DNA of 64,000 bases from Microbispora sp. H11081 (GTDB taxonomy: Bacteria; Actinomycetota; Actinomycetes; Streptosporangiales; Streptosporangiaceae), in the NCBI RefSeq assembly GCF_012999535.1, contig NZ_JABBWV010000008.1:124001-188000 (forward strand), written 5' to 3'. The notes under the pieces are model-generated. The model saw only the letters and a program-made list of their open reading frames with translations. It was not told the origin of the DNA and did no database searches. The translations under genes were made by a program, and so were the position numbers. Numbering within the stretch: the first letter of the stretch is position 1; every line of letters begins with the position of its first letter. This document shows positions 49,404 through 59,215 of this stretch, piece after piece.

Positions 49404-50075
49404 GTGAGCGACGGCCGCACCGCCGAGATCATGATCGCCGAGGCCCGCAAGGCCTTCTGGGTCATGGTCGGCTTCCTGGGGTTGATCTGGGTCGTGCAGC
49501 TCGCCAACTGGGCCGCGGACTACTCCCTCAGCTACAGCTACGGCATCAGGCCCTGGAACCTCGACGCGCTCCCCGGGATCGTCTCGGCGCCGCTCCTGCA
49601 CTGGAGCTGGGCCCACATCGAGGGCAACTCAGGCCCCCTGTTCATCTTCGGGTTCCTCGCCGCCTACCGGGGCGTGCGGCGCTTCCTCGGCGTGACCGGG
49701 CTGATCGCCGTCGCCAGCGGGCTCGGCTCGTGGTTCACCGCCGACTCCGCCACGGTCGGCGCGGGCGCGAGTGGGCTCGTGTTCGGCTACTTCGGGTACG
49801 TGCTCGTACGCGGAGCCTTCGACAGGCACCTGATCGACATCGTCATCGGCATGGTCATGGCCCTGTGCTTCGCCTACCAGTTCACCGGGCTGCTGCCGGC
49901 CGAGGGCATCGGCTGGCAGGCGCACGTCTTCGGCTTCGCGGGCGGCATCCTCGGCGGCTACCTGTTCCGCGACCGGGGGCCCAGGACCGCGACCGGGACC
50001 GTCGCGCCCGGCAAGACCGCCGCCCCCGGCTCCAGGGCGGCGCTGCACAAGGAGATCGAGGACCTCGGCCTCTGA
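49404..50075 (+). CDS. Rhomboid-family intramembrane serine protease
   Basis: A 223-residue protein with about six membrane segments. GTG 49404 is supported by GGGAGG four bases upstream. The catalytic Ser is in the loop and helix VGAGASGLVFGYFGYVLV (GASG), and the partner His is in GWQAHVFGFAGGILGG. The conserved WSWAHIEGNSGPLFIFG segment with His and Asn for the oxyanion site is present. It cleaves membrane proteins within the lipid layer. The last 35 residues are cytoplasmic and disordered. Confidence 0.9.
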   Translation: MSDGRTAEIMIAEARKAFWVMVGFLGLIWVVQLANWAADYSLSYSYGIRPWNLDALPGIVSAPLLHWSWAHIEGNSGPLFIFGFLAAYRGVRRFLGVTGLIAVASGLGSWFTADSATVGAGASGLVFGYFGYVLVRGAFDRHLIDIVIGMVMALCFAYQFTGLLPAEGIGWQAHVFGFAGGILGGYLFRDRGPRTATGTVAPGKTAAPGSRAALHKEIEDLGL

Positions 50076-50136
50076 GCCTTGTGCCCGTGCGCGGAAGCGT
50101 TCTCCCGCGGCGGCGGACATTCCGCGACGCGCGGGA

Positions 50137-51285
50137 TCAGGGCTCGCAGTGGTCGGGCGGGTGGAAGGGGATGCTGGCGGTGAGCGCGAACCCGCCCTCG
50201 GCGGTCGGCCCGTACGTGAGCCGCCCGCCCACCAGGACGACGCGCTCGCGCAGGCCGGGCAGCCCGTAGCCGCCTCCCGCGTCGGCGGGCACCCTGACCG
50301 GCACGGCACGGCTCTTGCCGCTGTTGACCACCGACACGTTCAGCATGCCGCCGTGGGCCTCGCAGACCACCTGCACGTCGGCCCCCGGCGCGTGTTTGCG
50401 CACGTTGTTGAGGCCCTCCTGGACGACGCGGTAGCTGGCGTGGCCGGCCTGCCGCGGCAGCGTCTCCTCCGGCACGTCGTAGTGCAGGGCGACGCGCATA
50501 CCGGTGGCCCTGCCCTCCTCGACCAGGCGCGGTATCCCCTCGACGCTCTCCGCCGAGGGCGGCAGGTCCCTGCGCCGCAGCGCCGTGAGCAGCTCGCGCA
50601 GCTCGGTCAGCGCCCGCACGCCCTTGTCCTCGATGTTCCTGGCCAGCTTGCGGATCTCGTCGAGCTCGTCGGCGTCCTGGATGAGACCGGCGTTGAGGAC
50701 CATCACGGTGACGGCGTGCGTCACCGTGTCGTGCAGCTCACCCGCGATGCGGCGGCGCTCCTGGGCGGCGGCGCGCTCCTCGCGCGCCCGCACGCCGGCC
50801 CGCAACTCCCGGATCATCGCGCGGTAGCGCCACACCCACGTGCCGACCAGCGCGGGCAGGAAGATCAACGTGACCGCCCGCACCGCCACGGCCATGAGCA
50901 GCCGGTCGGTGTAGGGGCTCGCGTAGTCGGTCAGCGCGTAGACGCCCGCCAGCGTGGCGGACGCCAACGGCCAGGCCCGCACCGCGTTCCGCGAGGTCAC
51001 CGAGTAGGCCACCAGCATCAGCGGCATCGCCTGCCCCGTGAGCAGGGCGCACGCGACGGTGGCGGTGATCATCGGCCAGGCCGTACGACGCCGGGCCAGC
51101 ATGGACACGGCCGCCGCGCCCGCCGCGGTCAGCTCCGCCCACCACGGCACGGCGAGGAACGGCAGGGCGGGGTAGGAGCGGCCGAACAGCGTCGCCGGGA
51201 CGGTGAAAGCGAGGACGGCGACCGCGAACAGCACGTCGGCCACCGCCTCCCGGCGCGCGGCGAGCCCGGCCCACTTCTCCCCCAT
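50137..51285 (-). CDS. NarL-type sensor histidine kinase, orphan
   Basis: A 382-residue kinase. The N-terminal 130 residues contain about five membrane segments without a clear extracellular sensor domain. The phospho-acceptor His is in RRRIAGELHDTVTHAVTVMV (HisKA_3). The ATPase part has YRVVQEGLNNVRKHAPGADV and GGGYGLPGLRERVVLVGG. No response regulator is adjacent on either side, which is unusual for this class because they are normally paired; its partner is elsewhere. Confidence 0.9.
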   Translation of the reverse strand: MGEKWAGLAARREAVADVLFAVAVLAFTVPATLFGRSYPALPFLAVPWWAELTAAGAAAVSMLARRRTAWPMITATVACALLTGQAMPLMLVAYSVTSRNAVRAWPLASATLAGVYALTDYASPYTDRLLMAVAVRAVTLIFLPALVGTWVWRYRAMIRELRAGVRAREERAAAQERRRIAGELHDTVTHAVTVMVLNAGLIQDADELDEIRKLARNIEDKGVRALTELRELLTALRRRDLPPSAESVEGIPRLVEEGRATGMRVALHYDVPEETLPRQAGHASYRVVQEGLNNVRKHAPGADVQVVCEAHGGMLNVSVVNSGKSRAVPVRVPADAGGGYGLPGLRERVVLVGGRLTYGPTAEGGFALTASIPFHPPDHCEP

Positions 51286-51411
51286 ACCGCTAGTTTGTGG
51301 GTTTGACCTGCGGCTTCGTGCAGCGCCACACCCTTTTGACGTAGCTGTGCCACACCTTGCCGTACGTCGGGGTGGTCTAAACAGTCATGGGCCTTGGGCA
51401 GGATAGGAGTT

Positions 51412-53913
51412 GTGAGCGAAAGCATGAGCCTCCTCCGCCGCCTTCCGTCCGCCTCAGAGCCCGACGCGCTGTTCGACGCGTTCGTGTCGTGGAACGCCGA
51501 TCGGGGGCTCACGCTCTACCCGGCCCAGGAGGAGGCGCTGATCGAGGTCGTCTCCGGCAACAACGTGATCGTGTCGACGCCGACCGGATCGGGCAAGAGC
51601 CTGATCGCCGCCGGGGCGCACTTCGCGGCGCTGGCCAGGGACGAGATCAGCTTCTACACCGCGCCGATCAAGGCGTTGGTGTCGGAGAAGTTCTTCGACC
51701 TGTGCGCGCTGTTCGGAACCGAGAACGTCGGCATGATGACCGGCGACGCCACCGTGAACGCCGACGCGCCCGTCATCTGCTGCACCGCCGAGATCCTCGC
51801 CCAGATCGCGCTGCGCGACGGCGCCGACGCCGACGTCGGCACCGTGATCATGGACGAGTTCCACTTCTACGCCGAGCCCGACCGCGGGTGGGCCTGGCAG
51901 GTGCCGCTGCTGGAACTGCCGCAGGCGCAGTTCGTGCTGATGTCGGCCACGCTCGGCGACGTCGAGCGCTTCAAGACCGACCTCACCCGCCGCACGGGGC
52001 GCGACACCGCCGTCGTGAAGCACGCCGAGCGGCCGGTGCCGCTCATCTACTCCTACCGGACGACTCCCCTGCACGAGACGCTGGAGGAACTGCTGTCCAC
52101 CCAGCAGGCCCCGGTCTACGTCGTGCACTTCACCCAGGCCGCGGCGATGGAGCGCGCCCAGGCGCTCATGAGCATCAACATGTGCACCAAGGCCGAGAAG
52201 GAGGCGATCGCCGCCCTCATCGGCAACTTCCGCTTCACCACCCGCTTCGGCCGGGCCCTGTCCCGGCTCGTACGGCACGGCATCGGCGTGCACCACGCCG
52301 GGATGCTGCCGAAGTACCGCCGCCTGGTGGAACGGCTGGCCCAGGCGGGGCTGCTGAAGGTCATCTGCGGCACCGACACGCTCGGCGTCGGGGTGAACGT
52401 CCCGATCCGCACCGTGCTGTTCACCGCGCTGTCGAAGTACGACGGCACCAAGGTGCGGCGGCTGCGGGCGCGGGAGTTCCACCAGATCGCGGGGCGGGCC
52501 GGCCGGGCCGGGTTCGACACGGTCGGGTACGTCGTCTGCCAGGCGCCCGACTACGTGATCGAGAACGAGCGGGCCCTCGCGAAGATCGGCGACGACCCCA
52601 AGCGGCGCCGCGGCTACGCGCGCAAGAAGCCGCCGGAGGGTTTCGTCGGCTGGAGCGAGGACACCTTCGAGAAGCTCCAGACGGCCGAGCCCGAGCCGCT
52701 GACCTCCCGTTTCAAGGTCAGCAACGCCATGCTGCTGTCGATCATCAACCGGCCCGGCGACTGCTTCCAGGCGATGAAGCGGCTGCTCACCGACAACCAC
52801 GAGGACCGCAAGGCGCAGCGCCGCCACATCAGCCACGCCATCGCGATCTACCGCTCGCTGCTGGCCGGCGGCATCGTGGAGAAGCTCGCCGAGCCCGACG
52901 AGCACGGCCGGATGGCCAGGCTCACCGTCGACCTGCAGGAGGACTTCGCGCTCAACCAGGCGCTGTCCACCTTCGCGCTGGCGTCCTTCGAGCTGCTCGA
53001 CTCCGGCTCCCCGACGTACGCGCTGGACATGGTCTCGATCGTCGAGTCGACGCTGGACGACCCCCGTCAGATCCTGCACGCCCAGCTCAACAAGGCCAGG
53101 GCCGAGGCGGTCGCGCAGATGAAGGCCGACGGCATCGAGTACGAGGAGCGGATGGAGCGCCTCGCCGAGATCACCCATCCGATGCCGCTGGCCGACCTGC
53201 TCTTCGGCGCGTACGAGACCTACCGGCGCGGCCACCCGTGGGTCGGCGACCACGTCGTCAGCCCCAAGACGATCGTGCGCGACATGTACGAGCGGGCCAT
53301 GACCTTCACCGAGTACATCCAGTTCTACGAGCTGGCCCGCTCGGAGGGCACGGTGCTGCGCTACCTGGCCGACGCCTACCGGACGCTGTCGAAGACGGTG
53401 CCCGAGCACCTGAAGACCGACGACCTGGTCGACCTCATCGAATGGCTCGGCGAGCTGGTGCGCCAGGTCGACTCCAGCCTGATCGACGAGTGGGAGAAGC
53501 TGGCCAACCCCGCGGAGGCGCTGGCGGCCGGGGAGGAGCTGGAGACCAGGACCCGTCCGGTCACCGCCAACGCGCGCGCCTTCCGGGTGCTGGTCCGCAA
53601 CGCGATGTTCCGCATGGTGGAACTCGTCGCGCTGGACCGGGAGGAGGAGCTGGTCGAGCTCTACCCGGACGTCGACTGGGGCGCGGCCATGGACGCCTAC
53701 TACGAGGAGCACGACGAGGTCCTCACCGGCCCAGCCGCCCGCGGCCCCGCCCTCCTGCTCATCGAGGAGGAGAAGGAGCTGTGGCGGGTGCGTCAGATCA
53801 TCGAGGACCCGGCCGGCGACCACGACTGGGGCATCAGCGCGGAGGTCGACCTCGCCGCCTCAGACGAGGAGGGGCACGCCGTCCTCCACGTCACCGGCCT
53901 CACGCGCCTGTAG
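51412..53913 (+). CDS. Ski2-like DEAD/DEAH-box RNA helicase with DUF3516
   Basis: An 833-residue helicase. Motif I is STPTGSGKSLIAAG, motif II is MDEFHFYAE (DEFH), motif III is LMSATLG and motif VI is HQIAGRAGRAG. The C-terminal half (about residues 400-830) is the long DUF3516-type extension of actinobacterial Ski2-like proteins. The start is unsure: GTG 51412 has AGGAG only two bases away, ATG 51424 has it at 14, and a TTG lies at 51394. It probably unwinds structured RNA. A long orphan gene, with convergent neighbour overlap of 14 bases at the end. Confidence 0.9.
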   Translation: MSESMSLLRRLPSASEPDALFDAFVSWNADRGLTLYPAQEEALIEVVSGNNVIVSTPTGSGKSLIAAGAHFAALARDEISFYTAPIKALVSEKFFDLCALFGTENVGMMTGDATVNADAPVICCTAEILAQIALRDGADADVGTVIMDEFHFYAEPDRGWAWQVPLLELPQAQFVLMSATLGDVERFKTDLTRRTGRDTAVVKHAERPVPLIYSYRTTPLHETLEELLSTQQAPVYVVHFTQAAAMERAQALMSINMCTKAEKEAIAALIGNFRFTTRFGRALSRLVRHGIGVHHAGMLPKYRRLVERLAQAGLLKVICGTDTLGVGVNVPIRTVLFTALSKYDGTKVRRLRAREFHQIAGRAGRAGFDTVGYVVCQAPDYVIENERALAKIGDDPKRRRGYARKKPPEGFVGWSEDTFEKLQTAEPEPLTSRFKVSNAMLLSIINRPGDCFQAMKRLLTDNHEDRKAQRRHISHAIAIYRSLLAGGIVEKLAEPDEHGRMARLTVDLQEDFALNQALSTFALASFELLDSGSPTYALDMVSIVESTLDDPRQILHAQLNKARAEAVAQMKADGIEYEERMERLAEITHPMPLADLLFGAYETYRRGHPWVGDHVVSPKTIVRDMYERAMTFTEYIQFYELARSEGTVLRYLADAYRTLSKTVPEHLKTDDLVDLIEWLGELVRQVDSSLIDEWEKLANPAEALAAGEELETRTRPVTANARAFRVLVRNAMFRMVELVALDREEELVELYPDVDWGAAMDAYYEEHDEVLTGPAARGPALLLIEEEKELWRVRQIIEDPAGDHDWGISAEVDLAASDEEGHAVLHVTGLTRL

Positions 53914-54385
53914 CCGCCCGGCTGCCGGAGCTCAGGACGTAGGCGGCGAGCACCGCGGTCCCGGCGACGTACGGCGCCACGTCGGCGGGCCGCCTGACCA
54001 GCGCGGCCAGCGCGGGCATGGACCCGAGCAGCGCGAGGTCCACGCCGGTCGCCGCCCAGACGAGCGGGCCTGTGGGCACCGCGCCACCCGGGGTGTCGAT
54101 GACCGGCATGGCGTGGTCGAGGGGCCGCCGCCTGGCCATCCGCAGCGCCCCGGCGGTCAGCGCGGGCGCCGCCGCGGGCGCGGGCGCGGTCGCCGCGCCG
54201 TCCCACCGGCCCATCACGGCGGCGTAGTCGTTAGGGCCCAAGACGGCCACAGCCCGCGCGCCGACGCTCGCGATGATGTGGGCGAGGGTCTCGGCGTAGC
54301 TGTTGCGAGTCGTCTTCGTCTTGATCCCGTCGAGGAACCGGTCGACGGCATCCGCAACGCTCTCCCCGCAGCGGCCGTCGCTCAA
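53900..54385 (-). pseudogene. Truncated tyrosine-recombinase N-terminus joined to a membrane-protein-like tail
   Basis: The first 65 residues look like the SAM-like core-binding domain of a tyrosine recombinase: VADAVDRFLDGIKTKTTRNS, YAETLAHIIASVGARAVAVL and GPNDYAAVMGRWDGAA. The catalytic domain is absent. The frame instead runs into an Ala/Pro-rich linker and a hydrophobic tail (VWAATGVDLALLGSMPALAA, APYVAGTAVLAAYVLSS). This looks like a junction formed by insertion or deletion. It overlaps the helicase stop by 14 bases and ends the region carrying the STAND-WD40 gene. Integrase annotation is by pattern, without catalytic residues to confirm it. Confidence 0.55.
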
Positions 54386-54406
54386 CGTGGCGAGGGCCAG
54401 TTGGCT

Positions 54407-57400
54407 TTACCGGGATGCCGGGCAAGTGCGCTGGTACGGCGCTTCGTGGATGTACTGCCGCCATTCCTCCGGTGTGAATCCACGGCCTGCGATGGCGCAC
54501 ACAGCACCAAGAAGATCACGCGGAAGCGCGACATCCCAGATCCGCACCGTCCGGTCGTCGCTGCCGCTGGCCAGCCGGGCACCGTCCGGGGAGAACACCA
54601 CCGAGTACACCCTGCCGGTGTGGCCGGTCAGGGGCTTGCCGATCGGGGCGCCGGTGCGGGCATCCCAGATCCGCACCGTCCCGTCGTCGCCGCCGCCGCT
54701 GGCCAGCCGGGCACCGTCCGGCGAGAACACCACCGACCGCACCCTGCCGGTGTGGCCGGTCAGGGGCTTGCCGATCGGGGCGCCGGTGCGGGCATCCCAG
54801 ATCCGCACCGTCCCGTCGTCGCCGCTGCCGCTGGCCAGCCGGGCACCGTCCGGGGAGAACACCACCGAGGGCACCCAGCCGGTGTGGCCGGTCAGGGGCT
54901 TGCCGATCGGGGCGCCGGTGCGGGCATCCCAGATCCGCACCGTCCGGTCGTCGCTGCCGCTGGCCAGCCGGGCACCGTCCGGGGAGAACACCACCGAGGA
55001 CAGCCCGCCGGTGTGGCCGGTCAGGGGCTTGCCGATCGGGGCACCGGTGCGCGCATCCCAGATCCGCACCGTCCCATCACCGCCGCCGCTGGCCAGCCGG
55101 GCACCGTCCGGCGAGAACACCACCGACCACACCCCGCCGGTGTGGCCCGTCATGGGCTTGCCGATCGGGGCACCGGTGCGCGCATCCCAGATCCGCACCG
55201 TCCCATCACCGCCGCCGCCGCTGGCCAGCCGGGCACCGTCCGGGGAGAACACCACCGACCACACCGAGCCGGTGTGGCCGGTCAGGGGCTTGCCGATCGG
55301 GGCGCCGGTGCGGGCATCCCAGATCCGCACCGTCCGGTCGTCGCTGCCGCTGGCCAGCCGGGCACCGTCCGGGGAGAACACCACCGAGGACAGCCCGCCG
55401 GTGTGGCCGGTCAGGGGCTTGCCGATCGGGGCACCGGTGCGCGCATCCCAGATCCGCACCGTCCCATCACCGCCGCCGCTGGCCAGCCGGGCACCGTCCG
55501 GCGAGAACACCACCGAGTACACCCCGCCGGTGTGGCCGGTCAGGGGCTTGCCGATCGGGGCACCGGTGCGCGCATCCCAGATCCGCACCGTCCCATCACC
55601 GCCGCCGCCGCTGGCCAGCCGGGCACCGTCCGGGGAGAACACCACCGAGGACACCATGCCGGTATGGCCGGTCAGAATGGCGCGTTGGGGTCGGCTGAGC
55701 AAGGAGACCATACTCGCCGAGGCTTCGTCGGTCCTGTAGATCGCCCAGGCGGCGGCGGCCAGTCGTGCCGAGACCGCAGGGTCATCGGCGACTGATTCGC
55801 TGTCGCTGTAGGCGGCGGCCTCCCGGGACAGCAGTTGGGCATTCTGGCCGAGCACCAATGTGCGCTGCTGGTCGGCGTCGCGGCCGAAGCGGACCGCGGT
55901 TACCGCGGTGACGACCGCGATCAGCAGCAGCACGGCCAGCACCCCCGCCGTCGCTTGCCAACGGCGCCGGGTCCGGGTCGCGGCACGGTTGCCGGCGGTC
56001 AGGAAGGCGTCGACGACATCGGATGAACCCAGAGCCGGGTAGCGGCCGGGATCGGCCCGCCAGCGTGCGACCGCGCTCCGCGCGTCCTCCAGGCGAGACC
56101 CCCGATACATGAAGGAGGGATTGCGGCCGCGCCGATCCCACTCGCCGGCGTCCTGGAGGATCTGGCCGTGCATGATCCGGTCCGCCTGGTCCTCGGCAAG
56201 CCAGGCCCGTAGCCGTGGCCAGGCGGTCAGGAGCACGTCATGGGCGAGTTCGACCGTCCCGGCCGGTCCGGCCGCCGGGAAACCTTCCGCCGGCCTCGGC
56301 GACCGTGTCGTCGGGCTGAGCGAGGTGGTCCCCGGGGGAGAGTTCGGCTCGTCCGCTCCTGGTCCCGATGCCGAGCCCACTGCCGATCCCACTGCTGATC
56401 CCGGTGCTGGGTTCGAGGTCGGTTCCGATGCCGGATCGGTGGCGCCGGCCGATGACATGGTGGTCATGAGACGGGCGCTGGTGAAGGCCTCCACAACCTG
56501 ACGGACCTGACGGACCTGAAGGTCCCGGGTGTTGTGGTCGCCGTTGGCGGATTGGCCCAGCCCGGTCAGTTCGGCCAGCGAGGCGCGCCTCCGGCTGATC
56601 TGCCCGCCGGGCCCGGTGATCGTCAAGGACAGCAGGACGCGCTGGGCGATCTGCCGCTGCGGGGGATCCAGGCGGGTGTAGGTGTCCTCGGCGGTGTCGG
56701 TGACGGCGGAGGCGACCCCGCCCGCGAGATCGTAGGCGGCGTGGGTCAACCGGGTGCCTTCGCGTTTGTCCCAGGTGCGGGCCATGGCCATCGACAGCAG
56801 CGGCAATGCGCCCACCACCCTCGATCCGCCGGTCCGGCCTGGTTCGATGGCCGCAGCGTGCAGGTGACTGACCAGGTCATTGACGATCTGCTCGGCCAGG
56901 CCGTCCTCCACCCGCAGCCCGGCGGCGGCGGCCGGGCCGGTGATGGCCCGGCGCAGTTCCTGCTCGCTCATCGGGCCCAGCACGAACGCCCGCTCCTCCA
57001 GCGCGCGGGCCAGGACCGGGTAGGCGGCGCAACGGTCGATGAAATCTCCGCGGACCGCCAGCACCACGATCCCCGCCGGGAGCCGGTCCGCCCACCCGCT
57101 GAAGCCTGACTCCCCCAGGCCCTCACCTGAACCCTCCGCAGGGTCCTGGCCCACCCCGGCCGGCGCCCCCGGCGCGGCGGAACCCGGGCGGGCGGTGAGC
57201 GCCTCCAGCGCGGCGAGGAAAGTATCAGCCTCCGCGATCTCCCCGTCCCGGCCGCTGTGGCCGGCGGAGGCCAGGGTGAACAGTTCCTCAAACTGGTCGA
57301 CGACCACGATCAGCCGCCGCAGGCCCTGGTGCACCCTGGCGCGCATGCCGGGGGCGCGGCGGACCTGCTCGGCGACCAGGACCTGCCGGGCCCTCCGCAC

Positions 57401-58630
57401 CACCGTCCCGGCCGGGTCGGCGCGTAGCTCGGCCAGCACCTGGTCGGGGTCGGCGTTGCAGCGTACCGCCAGCTGCACCGCCAACTCCTGCAACGGCCGG
57501 GCCCCGGGCGTGAAGGTGATCTGCGTCCACCCTGCCGTGCCATACGTCGCGGCCGGCGAATCCGCTGCCGATGCGCTCAATCCGGGGAGCAACCCGGCGT
57601 GCAGCAAGGATGACTTCCCGGCTCCGGATGCCCCGGTCACGATGATCGGCCCGCTGCCGGTGTGGGTGGTGACCATCGTCAGCAGGCGGGCGGTGGCCTG
57701 ACCCCGGCCGTAGAAGACCGTCGTCTGGGCGGGGCCGAACGGGGCCAGCCCCTGATACGGGCAGCGACCCGCCCAGGCAGCCGATGGCTTGGCCGAGTCC
57801 ATTGAGCCGTGACCTGCCGCCGGTGCCGCGCCGGGCAGGCGGACGGCCATCTCGGCCATCTGCTCGTGGAACTCCAAGAGCAGCGCGATCATCCACTGCT
57901 GCTGGGAGCGGTCGAAACGGTGCTCGGCCTCCTGCCGCGACAGGCTCCGCTGAATCTGGACGACCGCGCCGTCCAGGCCCCGCAGCAGCGGGCCGAACCC
58001 GGCCACCTGCTCGCCGAGGCCGGCGAAACCGGCCATCAGCTCCCGCAACAGCTGTGCCTGGCCGCTGGCGACGGCCTCACCGACCACGACAGCGGTCGCG
58101 TCGATCCGCGCCAGCACCAGCGCCAGCGTTCCGGCCAGCGCCTCAGCCTGCTGATCCTGGGCCGCCAGCACCTGCTCGATCCGGGCGGCGATCTCCTCCC
58201 GTATCTGCTCGGCGAAAGCCGCCGGATCATCCGCGGCCGGCCCGACGACGTCCTCGGCGTCCGGATCGGGCGCCCGCCGCCCGAGGGACCTCGCACGGGT
58301 GCGGGTGCGGGCGGCGTCCAAGGACTCGCTGATAAGGGTGGCCAGCACGTTGGCCCCGACCGAGCCCACCACGTTCAATCCGGCCGCCACCGCCGGCAGG
58401 CCCGGCTCGGCCAGCGCGATCGGGACCAGCGCGCTGGCGCACAGACCGGCCAGCATCGCCCGCGGACTGGCCCAGGCCACTCCCCGCACAGAAAGGGCGG
58501 CCGCCTGCCGATAGGTCCAGCGTCGTGCGCCGTCCTGAGCAGCGGCGATCGTCCCGTCCGCGCCCACCCCGGATTCCCCGTCGCCGTCATGTGGCGGTGG
58601 AGACGGCTGAACCTCGTCCGGTCCGCTCAC
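54407..58630 (-). CDS. STAND NTPase with membrane segment and nine WD40 repeats (nSTAND1-like)
   Basis: A 1407-residue protein starting at GTG with GGGAG six bases upstream. Order: N-terminal region with hydrophobic stretches (residues 40-100), a charged helical segment, then a P-loop NTPase with Walker A GASGAGKSSLLHAG near residue 337 and Walker B LIVVVDQFEELF near 443. A winged-helix-like part follows. One membrane segment (GVLAVLLLIAVVTAVTAV, near 895-912) precedes nine WD40 repeats (about 980-1365) and a C-terminal CAIAGRGFTPEEW tail. STAND proteins sense a signal through repeats and oligomerise on NTP binding; bacterial relatives include antiphage sensors. Whether this one is a defence protein is inferred. 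Confidence 0.88.
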   Translation of the reverse strand: MSGPDEVQPSPPPHDGDGESGVGADGTIAAAQDGARRWTYRQAAALSVRGVAWASPRAMLAGLCASALVPIALAEPGLPAVAAGLNVVGSVGANVLATLISESLDAARTRTRARSLGRRAPDPDAEDVVGPAADDPAAFAEQIREEIAARIEQVLAAQDQQAEALAGTLALVLARIDATAVVVGEAVASGQAQLLRELMAGFAGLGEQVAGFGPLLRGLDGAVVQIQRSLSRQEAEHRFDRSQQQWMIALLLEFHEQMAEMAVRLPGAAPAAGHGSMDSAKPSAAWAGRCPYQGLAPFGPAQTTVFYGRGQATARLLTMVTTHTGSGPIIVTGASGAGKSSLLHAGLLPGLSASAADSPAATYGTAGWTQITFTPGARPLQELAVQLAVRCNADPDQVLAELRADPAGTVVRRARQVLVAEQVRRAPGMRARVHQGLRRLIVVVDQFEELFTLASAGHSGRDGEIAEADTFLAALEALTARPGSAAPGAPAGVGQDPAEGSGEGLGESGFSGWADRLPAGIVVLAVRGDFIDRCAAYPVLARALEERAFVLGPMSEQELRRAITGPAAAAGLRVEDGLAEQIVNDLVSHLHAAAIEPGRTGGSRVVGALPLLSMAMARTWDKREGTRLTHAAYDLAGGVASAVTDTAEDTYTRLDPPQRQIAQRVLLSLTITGPGGQISRRRASLAELTGLGQSANGDHNTRDLQVRQVRQVVEAFTSARLMTTMSSAGATDPASEPTSNPAPGSAVGSAVGSASGPGADEPNSPPGTTSLSPTTRSPRPAEGFPAAGPAGTVELAHDVLLTAWPRLRAWLAEDQADRIMHGQILQDAGEWDRRGRNPSFMYRGSRLEDARSAVARWRADPGRYPALGSSDVVDAFLTAGNRAATRTRRRWQATAGVLAVLLLIAVVTAVTAVRFGRDADQQRTLVLGQNAQLLSREAAAYSDSESVADDPAVSARLAAAAWAIYRTDEASASMVSLLSRPQRAILTGHTGMVSSVVFSPDGARLASGGGGDGTVRIWDARTGAPIGKPLTGHTGGVYSVVFSPDGARLASGGGDGTVRIWDARTGAPIGKPLTGHTGGLSSVVFSPDGARLASGSDDRTVRIWDARTGAPIGKPLTGHTGSVWSVVFSPDGARLASGGGGDGTVRIWDARTGAPIGKPMTGHTGGVWSVVFSPDGARLASGGGDGTVRIWDARTGAPIGKPLTGHTGGLSSVVFSPDGARLASGSDDRTVRIWDARTGAPIGKPLTGHTGWVPSVVFSPDGARLASGSGDDGTVRIWDARTGAPIGKPLTGHTGRVRSVVFSPDGARLASGGGDDGTVRIWDARTGAPIGKPLTGHTGRVYSVVFSPDGARLASGSDDRTVRIWDVALPRDLLGAVCAIAGRGFTPEEWRQYIHEAPYQRTCPASR
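54532..55675 (-). repeat. Nine tandem 129-132-bp repeats coding WD40 units
   Basis: Each unit encodes LTGHTG, then three variable residues (VVFSPDGARLASG follows), then a short GGGDGT or GSDDRT loop and VRIWDARTGAPIGKP. Units are almost identical at DNA level. Changes concentrate in the three codons after TGHTG (for example MVS, GVY, GLS, SVW, WVP, RVR) and in the Gly/Asp loop. The pattern suggests recent expansion with diversifying positions. Confidence 0.95.
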
Positions 58631-58926
58631 CTGCTACTCCCGCGACCCTCTGGCCATCACGGCACCCCCAATCCCCGCGCCCAACCCACGCGACCGGCTG
58701 AGGTGTCGGGAGCATCCCCGGCTGTCCTGACGCCTGGCCGGTCATCGCCGGATCGGCAGATCTACAGACTTATCGGTCTCGGACCGGCGATCGCTACGAC
58801 CTGTACCCGAGTGATCTCACAGGAGTTACTCATCGCGCCGCTGAGGACGCGGCATGAAAGGAGGGCCGGGGCAGGCGGTCGCGTGCCCCGAGGGAGCGTT
58901 GGGTCAGCTGTGTGGCCAGCCATAGC
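58631..58926. other. Noncoding stretch upstream of the STAND gene
   Basis: I see no gene here. It must contain the promoter of the leftward STAND gene, but no -35/-10 pair stands out. Confidence 0.4.
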
Positions 58927-59175
58927 TCAAGCGACCGGACTGCACGGGGAGTCTGCCCTGGTCAGCCTTCCGCCCGATTTCCGGCGAGTTCTACGGGGAC
59001 CCCGTACTGCTCGCACCAGGATCCGAACCTTTCCCCAGGTGCCTCGGTAGGCGACGCGGGTGTTCTCCGCGACGCCGTCGTAGCTCAGTGCGGCGGCATC
59101 GGGAGTCAGGTGCTCGCGGGGAATACCGGGAGCGGGGAGATCGTCTCCGGCGGGAAGGACCTTCCCGCGCAACAC
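58927..59175 (-). pseudogene. Frameshifted remnant of a tyrosine-recombinase N-terminus
   Basis: One minus-strand frame reads LTPDAAALSYDGVAENTRVA and YRGTWGKV, the helix pattern seen at integrase N-termini (NTRRAY..D). A one-base shift near 59020-59040 is needed to continue WCEQYGVPVELAG, after which the frame is lost. No catalytic domain follows. It lies upstream of the STAND gene, in the same orientation as the truncated recombinase on the other side. Confidence 0.55.
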
Positions 59176-59215
59176 CCACTCCGTCGGTCCGGCACTCCAT
59201 CCCGGCTGCCCGCTG

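Noticed and set aside
54532..55675. CRISPR array
   Set aside because: Units are 129-132 bp, adjacent without spacers, and encode WD40 blades in one frame.
54113..55795. 560-residue plus-strand frame with repetitive protein opposite the WD40 array
   Set aside because: Its repeats simply mirror the WD40 coding repeats. No ribosome site or export signal supports it.
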